Below are positions 32,939 through 41,216 of a stretch of DNA of 64,000 nt, in pieces (within the stretch, counting starts at the first letter, position 1; each line of letters starts with the position of its first letter). Below the pieces are notes generated by a model that saw nothing but the letters and a program-made list of their open reading frames with translations, had not been told where the DNA came from and ran no database searches. The translations under genes were made by a program, and so were the position numbers. The stretch covers positions 399,576 to 463,575 of the forward strand of contig NZ_LIPD01000009.1 of assembly GCF_001905545.1 (NCBI RefSeq). Reading direction: 5' to 3'. This stretch comes from Streptomyces sp. CB02056. Lineage in GTDB: Bacteria > Actinomycetota > Actinomycetes > Streptomycetales > Streptomycetaceae.

Positions 32939-33352
32939 GGGCGGCTCGGCCCCGGCCGGACCCGGCTCGGTCCGGTCGGAGCAGGTCCAGCTCCGGCCGG
33001 GGTCGGCCCGCGCTCCGGCTCGACAACGGGTGAAGGACGGCTGGGCGACCGCCGTACGACGGGCGTGCGAAGAGTCGGCAGGTCAGCGCGCCGACCTGCC
33101 CCTTCCGCCCGCCGTCTCATTCCACCGTCCGCATCGTGGACGATCACTGCGCCGAAGGTTGCCTAGACCGGCCCGGCCGTGGAAGGCTCTGTGGACGAAG
33201 GCCGCCCGGCCATGCCGTCGGGGGCGCCGGAAACGCCCCGTTCGTACGGGCGTTGCAACCGGCGGACGGCCTTCGACGAACCGGCGAGGCATCGTCGGCG
33301 GGCACCGTCAACGGTGCGCCGCCGTGTGGAGAACGAGGGGGAGGGCAGCAGG
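32939..33352. other. 414-bp region after the conservon
   Basis: No gene is supported. It contains a TCCAC/GTGGA inverted repeat near 33120-33141 and probably the promoter of the cysteine-rich leader that follows. The P450 gene common to conservons is missing. Confidence 0.5.
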
Positions 33353-33511
33353 ATGACCGTCGGCCGACGACGCATCACCACCGCCGTGCCCGGCTCCCCG
33401 CTGCCCGGTGCCCCCATGCCCGGCGTCGCCGTGACCGGTGCCGCCGATCCGGCGCTCACCGTCCGCCGCTACATCGACCACGCGCTGATCTGCAGCGCGT
33501 GTTGTCGCTGA
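33353..33511 (+). CDS. Apparently orphan cysteine-rich leader peptide ending IDHALICSACCR
   Basis: An ATG at 33353 with GAGGGCAGCAGG just upstream encodes 52 aa ending RRYIDHALICSACCR and then TGA. The terminal RYID-x4-CSACCR pattern resembles the RHIDLQRVCSAVC-type putative leader peptides upstream of sulfur genes in Streptomyces. Three cysteine codons fall in the last six residues. Unlike the other two leaders here, no sulfur gene follows within 500 bp; the next gene is a winged-helix regulator. The extent at the 5' end is uncertain, since a shorter start (ATG 33416) is possible. Confidence 0.5.
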   Translation: MTVGRRRITTAVPGSPLPGAPMPGVAVTGAADPALTVRRYIDHALICSACCR

Positions 33512-34015
33512 CCGGCCTGACCTTCCCGACCTTCCCGGTACGTCCCCGGCGCTGACGGCCCACCCGGCCCTCTCGGTCCACCGTCCGACGCACCGCCGAA
33601 ACCCGTCGACCAGGCCGTAGCGGAGCGCCCGTCCGGCGTGCCCGCGGCCGACCAACCGGACCCGCCCAGCGGAGAGACCACCAGTGAACATCGTCTGCCC
33701 CAGCACCACCCCCGGCATCGTCGGCCGTACCCGAACGGCCGGGTCGGCCCCCGCGATGCGCGCGGGTGGACGGACCGGACGGTGGAACCGGTGCGGGAGC
33801 CGCGCCGTGGACAGCCGGCGGGGTCGCCTCGACCTCGAGCCGTTCTGGCCGTCCCGGCAGCCGCACCTGTTCGATCAAACGTGTCCCGGCTCGCCCAGCG
33901 CGTCCCGGCCCTCCGCCCGCTGATCCGGTTCGTTCCGGTCCAGCCCAGGCAGTACGCCCGGTCGACGCGCAGACGACTCCACCCCGTCCGTCACGCGCGA
34001 AATGAGCGGCACACC
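33512..34015. other. 504-bp region between the leader and the winged-helix gene
   Basis: No convincing gene is seen. If the leader is an attenuator, the hairpins that switch it should be here; I find no single dominant stem by eye. An eroded downstream sulfur gene is also possible. Confidence 0.4.
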
Positions 34016-34951
34016 ATGTCTTCTTCCTCCACGGCCACCCTGCCCCTGCCCACCGCGACCCCGCACCTGCGCGCGGTCCGCTCCGTCCCGCCGGTCTCCT
34101 CCGTCCCCGCCACCGCGCCGGTCGGTCCCGGCGCGTCCGGGGCCGCGGGACCGTCCGCCCCCCCGGCGTCGCTGTCCGACCGATGGCCCGGGGTGGCGGC
34201 CCGTCCGCCCTATGCCGGACCGACCCACGCCGGAACGGCCCACGTCGGCCCGGCCCATGTCGGACCGACCCGTCCGGCGACCGGCCCGGCACCCGCAGCC
34301 GCGCAGCCGGGAGTGACCGTCCCGCAGGTGCCCCAGGCGCTGCTCGCCGCGCTGCCGGAGGGGGCGGCCGTCGTCGCCACCCTGCCGCAGGGCGCGCTGC
34401 CGCAGGGTCTGCTCGCCCAGTACGGAATCCAGTTCGGCGGCGTGAACGGCGGCGCGATGGTCGGGTACCTGGTGCTGGTGCCGACCGAGGGCCCGGCGGC
34501 GCAGGTCGTCGGCCTGCCGGGGGCTCCGGCCGGTGTCGGGGCCGCCGCCCAGCCCGGGGCCCACACGCTCCCCGGGGCCCACCCGGCCCACGGGGCGCAG
34601 CCGACGACCGGCGGGCCCGCCGGCCAGACCGTGGCGGGGGTCCGTCCGGTGCGCCCGGCCGGGCGCGGCATCGCCGTCGACACCGAGCGGCGCAACGCCT
34701 ACGTCGACGGGCGGCTGCTCGACCTCACCTACCTGGAGTTCGAGCTGCTGGCCCACCTCACCGAGCACCCGCAGCGGGTGCACACCCGGGACCACCTGGT
34801 CTCCGCGGTCTGGGGCTACGGCCACGTCGGGGACGGGCGGACGGTCGACGTGCACGTCGCCCGGCTGCGCCGCAAGCTCGGACCGGCCTACCGGGACACC
34901 ATCGTGACGGTCCGCCGGGTCGGCTACAAGTACACCCCGGCCGCGGTCTGA
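34016..34951 (+). CDS. Orphan winged-helix transcriptional regulator (OmpR/PhoB DNA-binding domain without receiver)
   Basis: ATG 34016 gives 311 aa. Residues about 1-95 are Pro/Ala/Thr-rich and probably disordered. A middle segment (VPQALLAALPEGAAVVATLP... IQFGGVNGGAMVGYLVLV) may form a small folded unit. The C-terminal 95 residues are a PhoB-type winged helix: YLEFELLAHLTEHP, TRDHLVSAVWGYG, GRTVDVHVARLRRKLG, VRRVGYKYTP. No phosphoacceptor receiver domain is present, so it is not a normal response regulator. Related Streptomyces proteins are conserved. Targets are unknown. Confidence 0.85.
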   Translation: MSSSSTATLPLPTATPHLRAVRSVPPVSSVPATAPVGPGASGAAGPSAPPASLSDRWPGVAARPPYAGPTHAGTAHVGPAHVGPTRPATGPAPAAAQPGVTVPQVPQALLAALPEGAAVVATLPQGALPQGLLAQYGIQFGGVNGGAMVGYLVLVPTEGPAAQVVGLPGAPAGVGAAAQPGAHTLPGAHPAHGAQPTTGGPAGQTVAGVRPVRPAGRGIAVDTERRNAYVDGRLLDLTYLEFELLAHLTEHPQRVHTRDHLVSAVWGYGHVGDGRTVDVHVARLRRKLGPAYRDTIVTVRRVGYKYTPAAV

Positions 34952-35068
34952 CGGCTGGTTCCGGCCTGACGGCGGATCTGACGGCCGATCTGACGGCCGG
35001 TCCGGCGTCCGATCTGGCAGCCGGTCGCCAACGGTCCCTTGCCGCCGGTCGGTTGAGCGTCGGCCGGT

Positions 35069-35119
35069 CGAAGCAGCGGACCGCTCGTCCTGGACACGGA
35101 CGGGCGGCCCGCTGCTTCG
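35069..35119. terminator. Long bidirectional hairpin (11-bp + 10-bp stem)
   Basis: CGAAGCAGCGG (35069-35079) pairs with CCGCTGCTTCG (35109-35119). Inside, CCGCTCGTCC pairs with GGACGGGCGG with a wobble, so the stem is over 20 bp. Just before it, ATCTGACGGC occurs three times (34976-35000 region). It sits between the convergent winged-helix and IclR genes. Confidence 0.85.
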
Positions 35120-35155
35120 TCGCGTTCCGGCGGCGCGGAAGGAGCGCCGGGAGCG

Positions 35156-35938
35156 TCAGCCGCGCTGGTCCGGCGGGAGCAGGAGGACGGCGAGGGCGTC
35201 GGCACAGCCGCGGGCGTGGCCGAGGAACCAGTCCAGCCGGTCGTCGGTGAGGTGCGCGGGCGTCGAACGGACCGCCAGCGCGAACCGCGCCTGCCCGGCG
35301 CCGTCCAGGACGGGCACGGCCACAGTCCGCACCCCGGCGGTCGACTCGCCGTCGTTGAGCGCGTACCCGGCCGTCCGGACCTTCGCCAACTCCTCCTCCA
35401 GGAGCGCCGGTTCGGTGATCGTGCGGTCGGTGAAGGAGGCCAGCGGGCCGAGTGTCGAGGGCGTCGTCTCGCCCGGGCGGGGCCAGGCCAGCAGGACCTT
35501 GCCGAGCGCCGTCGAGTGCAGCGGGCGGCGCAGGCCCAGTCCGGTGTCGGGGCGGACCGATCCGCCGACCAGGATCACCGCGTGCGCGCCGCTGCGGATC
35601 GCCAGGTCGGCGGTGGCCTTGGTGCGCCGGGACAGCAGCTCCAGCTCGGGCCCGGCGAGGTGCAACCCGCGCTGGTGGAAGGTGAGCTGGCCGAGTTCGG
35701 CGACGGCCGGACCGAGCCGGTAGCGGGCGGTCTGCTCGTCCTGCTCCAGGAACCCGGCGCTGACCAGCGTGCGGGCCAGCCGGTGCGCGGTGGAGACCGA
35801 CAGGCCCATCCGGCGGGCCAGGTCCGAGGCGCTCAGGTCGGGGCCGTTGTCATGGAAGCAGTGCAGCAGTCCGAGCGCGCGCTGGACGGCCTGCGCACCG
35901 GCCGGCGGACTCTGGACGGCGGTGGCGGCCCCGGGCAT
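35156..35938 (-). CDS. IclR-family transcriptional regulator (of the sulfonate operon)
   Basis: ATG 35938 gives 260 aa. The winged HTH covers about 18-80 (ALGLLHCFHDNGPDLSASDLARRMGLSVSTAHRLARTL) and the effector-binding IclR domain about 90-255 (YALNDGESTAGVRTVAVPVLD is the typical ligand-loop stretch). It is divergent from the cysteine leader and the sulfonate operon, so it probably senses a sulfonate or an intermediate and binds the 240-bp shared region. IclR proteins act as repressors or activators; which applies here is not visible. Confidence 0.9.
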   Translation of the reverse strand: MPGAATAVQSPPAGAQAVQRALGLLHCFHDNGPDLSASDLARRMGLSVSTAHRLARTLVSAGFLEQDEQTARYRLGPAVAELGQLTFHQRGLHLAGPELELLSRRTKATADLAIRSGAHAVILVGGSVRPDTGLGLRRPLHSTALGKVLLAWPRPGETTPSTLGPLASFTDRTITEPALLEEELAKVRTAGYALNDGESTAGVRTVAVPVLDGAGQARFALAVRSTPAHLTDDRLDWFLGHARGCADALAVLLLPPDQRG

Positions 35939-36181
35939 GGCACCTCGCGTTTCGGTTCGGAACTCCGGCCCGGCGGCCGGAGGCGGTCTCAGCGTAGGGC
36001 AGCCGGTGCTGCGGGAATGTGTCGACGACGTTGCAATGGAATGGCGTTGATGAACAACCGATCCCATCATGTGGCAAAGACTTGCCTCGGGCTCGTCCGC
36101 CGTGGAACGCTCCTGGCATCGCGCCGGACGGCCACTCGGTCCAGGCGGCGCCTGCCCCGACTCTGCGGAAGGAGAAGCACC

Positions 36182-36226
36182 GTGACGTCCCACCGGTGTC
36201 TCCCCTCCCGTGCGTGTTGTCGCTGA
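36182..36226 (+). CDS. 14-aa cysteine-rich leader peptide (attenuator) of the sulfonate operon
   Basis: A GTG at 36182, 7 nt after AAGGAGAAG, encodes VTSHRCLPSRACCR and then TGA. Three of 14 codons are Cys, two consecutive at the end (ACCR). A strong Shine-Dalgarno in front of a 14-codon frame is hard to explain by chance. It lies 143 bp before the DszB-like gene. Cys-codon leader peptides regulate sulfur genes in actinobacteria by slowing ribosomes when cysteinyl-tRNA is scarce. Confidence 0.7.
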   Translation: MTSHRCLPSRACCR

Positions 36227-36369
36227 CCGACGCCTCCCGCGCCACCTGCCTTCCTCCCTGCATCGTGGCGTACAACTTCCTTGCGTACCAGGCTTCCTGT
36301 GCCTTCGTGCGGTAATCGATCCCGAGCTCCTCCGGCTGTCGTCGGAGCCCCCGTAGAGGACCAACTCCG
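36227..36369 (+). promoter_or_regulatory. Leader-to-structural-gene region with a candidate attenuator stem
   Basis: CTCCG (36330s) and CGGAG can form the stem CTCCG-GCTGTCGT-CGGAG close to the AGAGGA ribosome site of the next gene. A stalled ribosome at the upstream CysCys codons could alter this folding. Predicted by eye. Confidence 0.4.
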
Positions 36370-37485
36370 TTGTCCAGTCGCATCCAGAACGCCTCCCCGC
36401 TTCCCGACACCCTCTGGTTCACCCGCTGCCCGGTGCCCACCGCGACCGGGATCGCCGCCGACCAGGGGTGGCTCGCCCGGGAGTTCGCCGCCGACGGCAT
36501 CGCCGTCCGCTCCTTGCAGGACGCTCCGCGGGAGGTGGCGGCGGACCACCACTACACCCACGCGCTGACCGGACTGTTCCGGGAGGGCGGCAACGTCCCC
36601 GCACTGTGGGCCCGTTCGCGCGGCGAGGCGACCAGGCTGATCGGCCTCACCTGGATCGAGGAGCGCCAGGTGGTGCTGGTGCGGGCCGGCAGCGGCGTGA
36701 CCGAACCGGCGCAGCTGCGCGGACTGCGGCTGGCGGTGCCGCATCATGACATCGGCATCGACTTCTGGCGGGCGATGGCGCTGGCCGGCCTCCGCGGCGC
36801 CCTCGGGCTCGCGGGCCTCACCCTGGCGGACGCCGAACTGGTGGACGTCCCCGGCGTCCCGGGCGGCGGGCAGTGGTCCGCGGAGCTGGCCGCCCTGCGG
36901 GACGGGGTGGTGGACGCGGTGTACGTGAAGGGGGCGCTCGCCGTCGAGGCGGCCCGCCGGATCGGTGCGGAGGTGGCCGTGGAGCTGGACGCGGCGCCGG
37001 ACCGCCGGGCCCGGGTGAACAACGGCACCCCGCGGCCGATCACCGTCCACCAGCGGCTGCTGGACGAGCAGCCCGAGCTGGTCGCGCGGTTCCTCGCGGT
37101 GCTGCTGGAGGCCGCCGACTGGGCGGCGGAGCACCCGGAGGAGGTGGTCCGGATCCTGCGGGCCGAGACCGGTGCCGGGGCCGAGGGCGTCGCCGGGGCC
37201 TATGCGCCGGGCAGTCACCGCACCCTGCACCTGGACCTGTCGGCGGAGCGGCTGGAGCTGCTGGCGCTGCAGGAACGGTTCCTCGGGGAGCAGGGCTTCC
37301 TCGCCGCGCCGGTGGACGTCCAGGCGTGGGCCGACCCGGAGCCGCTCCGTGCGGCCCGCGAGCTGCTGCGTGTGCGGCGTGCGGGTGAGGGTGCGGGTGC
37401 GGGTGTCGCTGCCGGCACCGACACGAGCGGCGCCGCAGGTTCGGGTGCGGGCGCCGACAGCGTTCGGATCACAGACTTCAGGTAA
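36370..37485 (+). CDS. DszB-like sulfinate desulfinase homologue (periplasmic-binding-protein fold, no signal peptide)
   Basis: A TTG start at 36370 gives 371 aa. The protein has the SsuA/TauA-like two-lobe fold but no signal peptide or lipobox, so it is cytosolic. Its beginning, DTLWFTRCPVPTATG (Cys20), aligns with DTLTYSNCPVPNAL of 2'-hydroxybiphenyl-2-sulfinate desulfinase DszB, where the Cys is the nucleophile. H61 and R71, in HYTHALTGLFREGGNVPAL, align with DszB His60 and Arg70 at the identical 10-residue spacing, followed by the shared RxGGxxPxL. All three catalytic residues are therefore present. DszB releases sulfite from aryl sulfinates. The operon mates are a sulfonate transporter and an SsuD-like monooxygenase. 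The 3' end is built from the CTGTCAG repeat. An alternative is a non-catalytic binding protein. Confidence 0.72.
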   Translation: MSSRIQNASPLPDTLWFTRCPVPTATGIAADQGWLAREFAADGIAVRSLQDAPREVAADHHYTHALTGLFREGGNVPALWARSRGEATRLIGLTWIEERQVVLVRAGSGVTEPAQLRGLRLAVPHHDIGIDFWRAMALAGLRGALGLAGLTLADAELVDVPGVPGGGQWSAELAALRDGVVDAVYVKGALAVEAARRIGAEVAVELDAAPDRRARVNNGTPRPITVHQRLLDEQPELVARFLAVLLEAADWAAEHPEEVVRILRAETGAGAEGVAGAYAPGSHRTLHLDLSAERLELLALQERFLGEQGFLAAPVDVQAWADPEPLRAARELLRVRRAGEGAGAGVAAGTDTSGAAGSGAGADSVRITDFR

Positions 37486-37541
37486 CAGCGTTCAGCTAAC
37501 AGATTTCAAAAGTTGTCAGCTGTCGGCTGTCATCTGTCACT
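37470..37541. repeat. CTGTCAG/ACAG inverted-repeat cluster between desulfinase-like and SsuA genes
   Basis: ACAGACTTCAGGTAACAG, then AGCTAACAGATTTCAAAAG and the inverted half GTTGTCAGCTGTCGGCTGTCATCTGTCAC. The TAA stop of the upstream gene is within the first unit. Confidence 0.8.
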
Positions 37542-37556
37542 CACATGGAGACCCCC

Positions 37557-38585
37557 GTGAAGACCCCCCGCCTCGCCCTCGCCGTCACCGCGCTGCTCGC
37601 CTCCACCGCCCTGGCCGCCTGCGGCTCGTCCGCCGACGGGGCCAAGGCCTCCGCCGAAGGCGGGGCCGGTGGCAAGGCCGACGTGGTGCTCCGCCTGCCC
37701 GACCCCGGCAACAACGGCTTCCTCGCCCGCGGCAAGAAGGACGGTTCGCTGGACCGGGCCCTGGCGGCCGTCCACGCCAAGGTCGCCTGGACCGGCAGCG
37801 CCGGACCCTTCGCCCCCGCCGCCCAGGCCCTCTCCGCCGACCAGTTGGACGTCGCCCAGGGCTCGATCACCTCGGCCGTCGCCGCGCTCGCCCAGAAGCC
37901 CGGCTTCAAGCTGTTCGCCCAGACCGCGCCCGACGGCGTCGGCGAGGGGATCCTGGTGAAGAACGACTCGCCCGTCAAGTCCGTCCAGGACCTGGTCGGC
38001 CGGAAGGTCGCCGTCTCCCAGGGCGGCACCAGCGAGTACCTGCTGCTCAAGGCGCTGGCGAAGAACGGCGTCCCGGCCGACAAGGTGGAGCGGGTCTACC
38101 TGCGCGCCGACCAGACCTCCGGGGTCTTCAACTCCGGCCAGGTGGACGCCTGGGCGACCTGGAACACCTTCTCGACGCCCGCCATCGCCAACGCCGGCGC
38201 GCACTTCCTGGTCAACGGCCAGGAGGTCGGCTCCGACAACTACGCCGTCTGGGCGGTGCGCAACGGCTTCGCCGACAAGCACCCCGAGGTGGTCAAGGCG
38301 TTCTACACCTACCTGCGCGAGAACGGCGAGAAGGAGAAGGCCGACCCGGCCGGCTACCTCAACGTGTTCACCGACGCCGGCCCGACCGCCGTCACCCCCG
38401 CCGAGAAGGACGTCGCGGTGAACGTCAGCAGGCAGGGGACCCCGGCCGACGCCATCTCCGACGCCGACACCGCGCGGTTCGGGACGGTCGCCCAGTTCTT
38501 CGCCGACCAGAAGGTCACCAAGCAGCTGGTGGACGTCAAGCCCTACCTGATCGACGTCAACAGGCTCGGGGACGGTGCCAAGTGA
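37557..38585 (+). CDS. Sulfonate ABC transporter substrate-binding lipoprotein (SsuA-like)
   Basis: GTG 37557 is placed after a GGAG 6 nt upstream and gives 342 aa (ATG 37545 would bury that ribosome site). The signal peptide ends in the lipobox LAAC, so the mature protein is a lipoprotein outside the membrane. The rest matches TauA/SsuA-type binding proteins (PLDVAQGS, GRKVAVSQGGTSEYLLLKAL, VYLRADQTSGVFNSGQVDAWATW). It captures aliphatic sulfonates or related compounds for the SsuC/SsuB pair downstream, with which it shares overlapping codons. A clean ATG-TGA junction to ssuC supports one mRNA. Confidence 0.88.
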   Translation: MKTPRLALAVTALLASTALAACGSSADGAKASAEGGAGGKADVVLRLPDPGNNGFLARGKKDGSLDRALAAVHAKVAWTGSAGPFAPAAQALSADQLDVAQGSITSAVAALAQKPGFKLFAQTAPDGVGEGILVKNDSPVKSVQDLVGRKVAVSQGGTSEYLLLKALAKNGVPADKVERVYLRADQTSGVFNSGQVDAWATWNTFSTPAIANAGAHFLVNGQEVGSDNYAVWAVRNGFADKHPEVVKAFYTYLRENGEKEKADPAGYLNVFTDAGPTAVTPAEKDVAVNVSRQGTPADAISDADTARFGTVAQFFADQKVTKQLVDVKPYLIDVNRLGDGAK

Positions 38586-39448
38586 CCACCGCGACAGAGA
38601 AGTTCACCCCCGAGGACACCCGGGCCGCCCTCGACGCCGGCCTGGTCGCCCCGCAGAGCCGGCGGCACCGGCCCCGCCCCCGCGCGCTGGCCGTGACCCT
38701 GCGCACCGTCGGTCCGCTCGCCCTGCTCGGCGGCTGGGCGCTCGCGTCCGCCACCGGCGCGCTGACCCAGGACGTGCTCGCCTCGCCCGCCCAGGTCGCC
38801 CAGGCCGTGGGGGAGTTGTGGGGCAACGGTCAGCTGACCGACGCCCTGTCCGTCTCCCTCACCCGGGCCGGGCTCGGCCTGTTCTTCGGCGCGACCACCG
38901 GCCTGGTGCTCGGCGTGGTCACCGGATTCACCCGGCTCGGCGAGGAGTTGCTCGACTCCGCGATCCAGATCCTGCGGACCGTCCCGTTCCTGGCCCTCGT
39001 CCCGCTGTTCATGGTGTGGTTCGGCATCACGGAGACCGCGAAGGTGGCCCTGATCGGGGTCGCCACCAGCTTCCCGATGTACGTGTCCGCCTCGGGCGGG
39101 GTCCGCAGCACCGACCGCAAACTGGTCGAGGCGATGCGCAGCTTCGGCCTCGGCCGCTGGGCGATCGTGCGCACCGTCGTGCTGCCCGGTGCGCTGCCCT
39201 CGCTGCTGTCCGGACTGCGCCTGTCGATGACGCTCAGCGTGATCGCCCTGATCGCCGCCGAGGAGATCAACTCCACCGAGGGCATCGGGTACTTGATGGC
39301 CCAGGCGCAGAACTACTCGCGCACCGACGTCCTCGCCGTCTGCATCCTGATCTACGGGCTGCTCGGCCTCGCGGCCGACGGCATCGTCCGAGTCCTGGAG
39401 CGCGTGCTGATGCCGTGGCGCCAGGCCGTCCAGGGAGCGGCCCGATGA
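38582..39448 (+). CDS. Sulfonate ABC transporter permease (SsuC-like)
   Basis: The GTG at 38582 overlaps the upstream TGA (GTGA) and gives 288 aa. After a 40-residue cytosolic stretch there are five to six transmembrane helices with the BPD permease EAA loop (LVEAMRSFGLGRWAIVRTVVLPGALPSLLSGLRL) that docks on the ATPase. Length and motif match SsuC/TauC. It forms the membrane channel for sulfonate import together with the next gene. Confidence 0.92.
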   Translation: MTTATEKFTPEDTRAALDAGLVAPQSRRHRPRPRALAVTLRTVGPLALLGGWALASATGALTQDVLASPAQVAQAVGELWGNGQLTDALSVSLTRAGLGLFFGATTGLVLGVVTGFTRLGEELLDSAIQILRTVPFLALVPLFMVWFGITETAKVALIGVATSFPMYVSASGGVRSTDRKLVEAMRSFGLGRWAIVRTVVLPGALPSLLSGLRLSMTLSVIALIAAEEINSTEGIGYLMAQAQNYSRTDVLAVCILIYGLLGLAADGIVRVLERVLMPWRQAVQGAAR

Positions 39449-40221
39449 CCGCCGACACGACCACCGCCGCCGCCCTCGCCCCCTCCTCGCCCCGTTCGCC
39501 CGCTCCTCCCTCGGCGTCCGAGCGGACGGCCCCGGCCGTCCACCTGCGCGGCCTGCGCCGGGTGTTCGGCACCCGGGCGGTCCTCGACGGGGTCGACCTC
39601 TCCATCGCCCGCGGCGAGTTCGTTGCCCTGCTCGGCGCCAGCGGTACCGGCAAGACCACGCTGCTGCGCATCCTCGGGGCGCTCGACCAGGCCGACGAGG
39701 GCACCGTGCTCGTCCCGCCGGTCCGTACCGTGGTGTTCCAGGAGCCCCGGCTGGTGCCGTCCAAGCGGGTGCTGGCCAATGTCACGGTCGGCCTCCCGCG
39801 CGGCGCCGCGACCCGGGAGACCGGGCTGAAGGCACTCGCCGAGGTCGGCCTGGAGCGGCACGCCGAGGCCTGGCCGGCCACCCTCTCCGGCGGTGAGGCG
39901 CAGCGCGTCGCGCTCGCCCGGGCACTCGTCCGCGAGCCGCAACTCCTTCTACTGGACGAACCGTTCGCCGCCCTGGACGCGCTCACCCGACTGCGCATGC
40001 AGGACCTCGTCGGCGACCTGGTGCGCCGCCACCGCCCGGCGGTCCTGCTGGTCACCCACGACGTGGACGAGGCCGTACGGCTCGCCGACCGGGTCGTGGT
40101 CCTGCGCGACGGCCTGCTCGCCCGGGACGAGGCCGTCACCGTCGAGAGCCCGCGCGATCCGGCCGACCCCGCCTTCGCCGACCTGCGGCGCCGTCTGCTC
40201 GCCGACCTCGGCGTCCACTGA
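39445..40221 (+). CDS. Sulfonate ABC transporter ATP-binding protein (SsuB-like)
   Basis: The ATG at 39445 overlaps the permease stop (ATGA) and gives 258 aa. Motifs: Walker A GASGTGKTT, Q-loop VVFQEPRLVPSK (family-typical for SsuB/TauB), signature LSGGEAQRVALARAL, Walker B LLLLDEPFAALD and H-loop VTHDVDEAV. The N-terminal 30 residues are Pro/Ser/Ala-rich. It drives import through SsuC. Confidence 0.93.
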   Translation: MTADTTTAAALAPSSPRSPAPPSASERTAPAVHLRGLRRVFGTRAVLDGVDLSIARGEFVALLGASGTGKTTLLRILGALDQADEGTVLVPPVRTVVFQEPRLVPSKRVLANVTVGLPRGAATRETGLKALAEVGLERHAEAWPATLSGGEAQRVALARALVREPQLLLLDEPFAALDALTRLRMQDLVGDLVRRHRPAVLLVTHDVDEAVRLADRVVVLRDGLLARDEAVTVESPRDPADPAFADLRRRLLADLGVH

Positions 40222-40307
40222 CGTCCGCGACCCCCCGCTTTCCCCGACCTTCCCCCGATCCCGCCTGCCTTCCCACAAGTCAGGCCCGCACCACCGGAGT
40301 TGACCAG

Positions 40308-41213
40308 ATGACCGTCACCCTCGGCGTCCACGCCAGCAACCCCTCGCTCTACTACCTCGCCCGACTCCCGTACCTGGACGAGGAGCTGGCCCCGCTCGGC
40401 GAGACCGGCGCCTTCCACCACTACGCGGACGGCACCCGCACCGGCGCCCTGCTCGCCGAGGGCGTCATCGACTTCGGCGGCACCGGTTCCACTCCGCCGA
40501 TCACCGCCCAGGCGGCCGGCCACGACCTGGTCTACGCGGCGGTCTCGGCGCCCCGCCCGGACCACGGCGCGCTGCTGGTGCTGGACTCCGGTCCGGTGCG
40601 GACGGTCGCGGACCTCAAGGGCGGCACCGTCGTCCTCTCCGTCGGTTCCTGGCAGACCCACCTGCTCGCCAAGGCCCTGCACGCCCAGGGGCTCTCGTAC
40701 GGCGAGGACGTCACCCCGGCGCGCCCGGCGGCCGGTGAGGACCAGGCCCGGCGGCTGCGCGACGGCGAGATCGCCGGCTGGATCGCCCAGGGCGCCGAAC
40801 TCGCCGCGGCCCGCCGCACCGGGGAGTTCCGTGAACTGGTCCGCACCGGTGACGTCATCACCGACCGCTCGGTGTTCTTCACCCGTCGGGACTTCGCGAC
40901 CGGGCGCCCCGAGGTGGTCGCCGCGATCGCGACCGCGCTGCGCCGGGCGGACGCCTGGGTGGCCGCCAACCCGGCCGAGGCCGCCGCGATCGCCGCCGAG
41001 GACCTGGGCGGCACGGCCGCCGACTGGCAGTCCGCGCTGGTCGCACTGCCCTGGCGACTGGAGCCCGCCACGGCCGGGTTCGTCGCCGAGCAGCAGGAGG
41101 CCGCGGACATCTTCCACGGCGTGGGCTTCATCGACCGGGCGCTGACCGTCGCCGACGCCCACCTCCCCGGTCTGGAGGCCCCGGTGGCCGCCGCGCTCGC
41201 GAAGGCGGTCTGA
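40308..41213 (+). CDS. SsuA-like protein without signal peptide (cytosolic; possible second desulfinase-type or chaperone role)
   Basis: The 301-aa protein begins MTVTLGVHASNPSLYYLARL and contains the SsuA core FGGTGSTPPITAQAAGHDLVY and GGTVVLSVGSWQTHLLAKAL, so it has the SsuA fold. It lacks a signal peptide and lipobox. It has no Cys near the N-terminus comparable to DszB, so catalysis of that type is unlikely. It might bind a substrate for the downstream monooxygenase or be a degenerate binding protein. Two signal-less SsuA-fold proteins in one operon is unusual. It lies 86 bp after ssuB and 7 bp before the SsuD-like gene. Confidence 0.8.
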   Translation: MTVTLGVHASNPSLYYLARLPYLDEELAPLGETGAFHHYADGTRTGALLAEGVIDFGGTGSTPPITAQAAGHDLVYAAVSAPRPDHGALLVLDSGPVRTVADLKGGTVVLSVGSWQTHLLAKALHAQGLSYGEDVTPARPAAGEDQARRLRDGEIAGWIAQGAELAAARRTGEFRELVRTGDVITDRSVFFTRRDFATGRPEVVAAIATALRRADAWVAANPAEAAAIAAEDLGGTAADWQSALVALPWRLEPATAGFVAEQQEAADIFHGVGFIDRALTVADAHLPGLEAPVAAALAKAV

Positions 41214-41216
41214 CCC

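Noticed and set aside
33684..33923. 79-aa frame starting MNIVCPSTTPG in the region after the orphan leader.
   Set aside because: No ribosome site, Arg-rich shadow composition, and no recognisable domain.
36182..36226. Possibility that the leader is the start of the desulfinase-like gene.
   Set aside because: It ends in its own TGA and the structural gene has a separate TTG start with AGAGGA.
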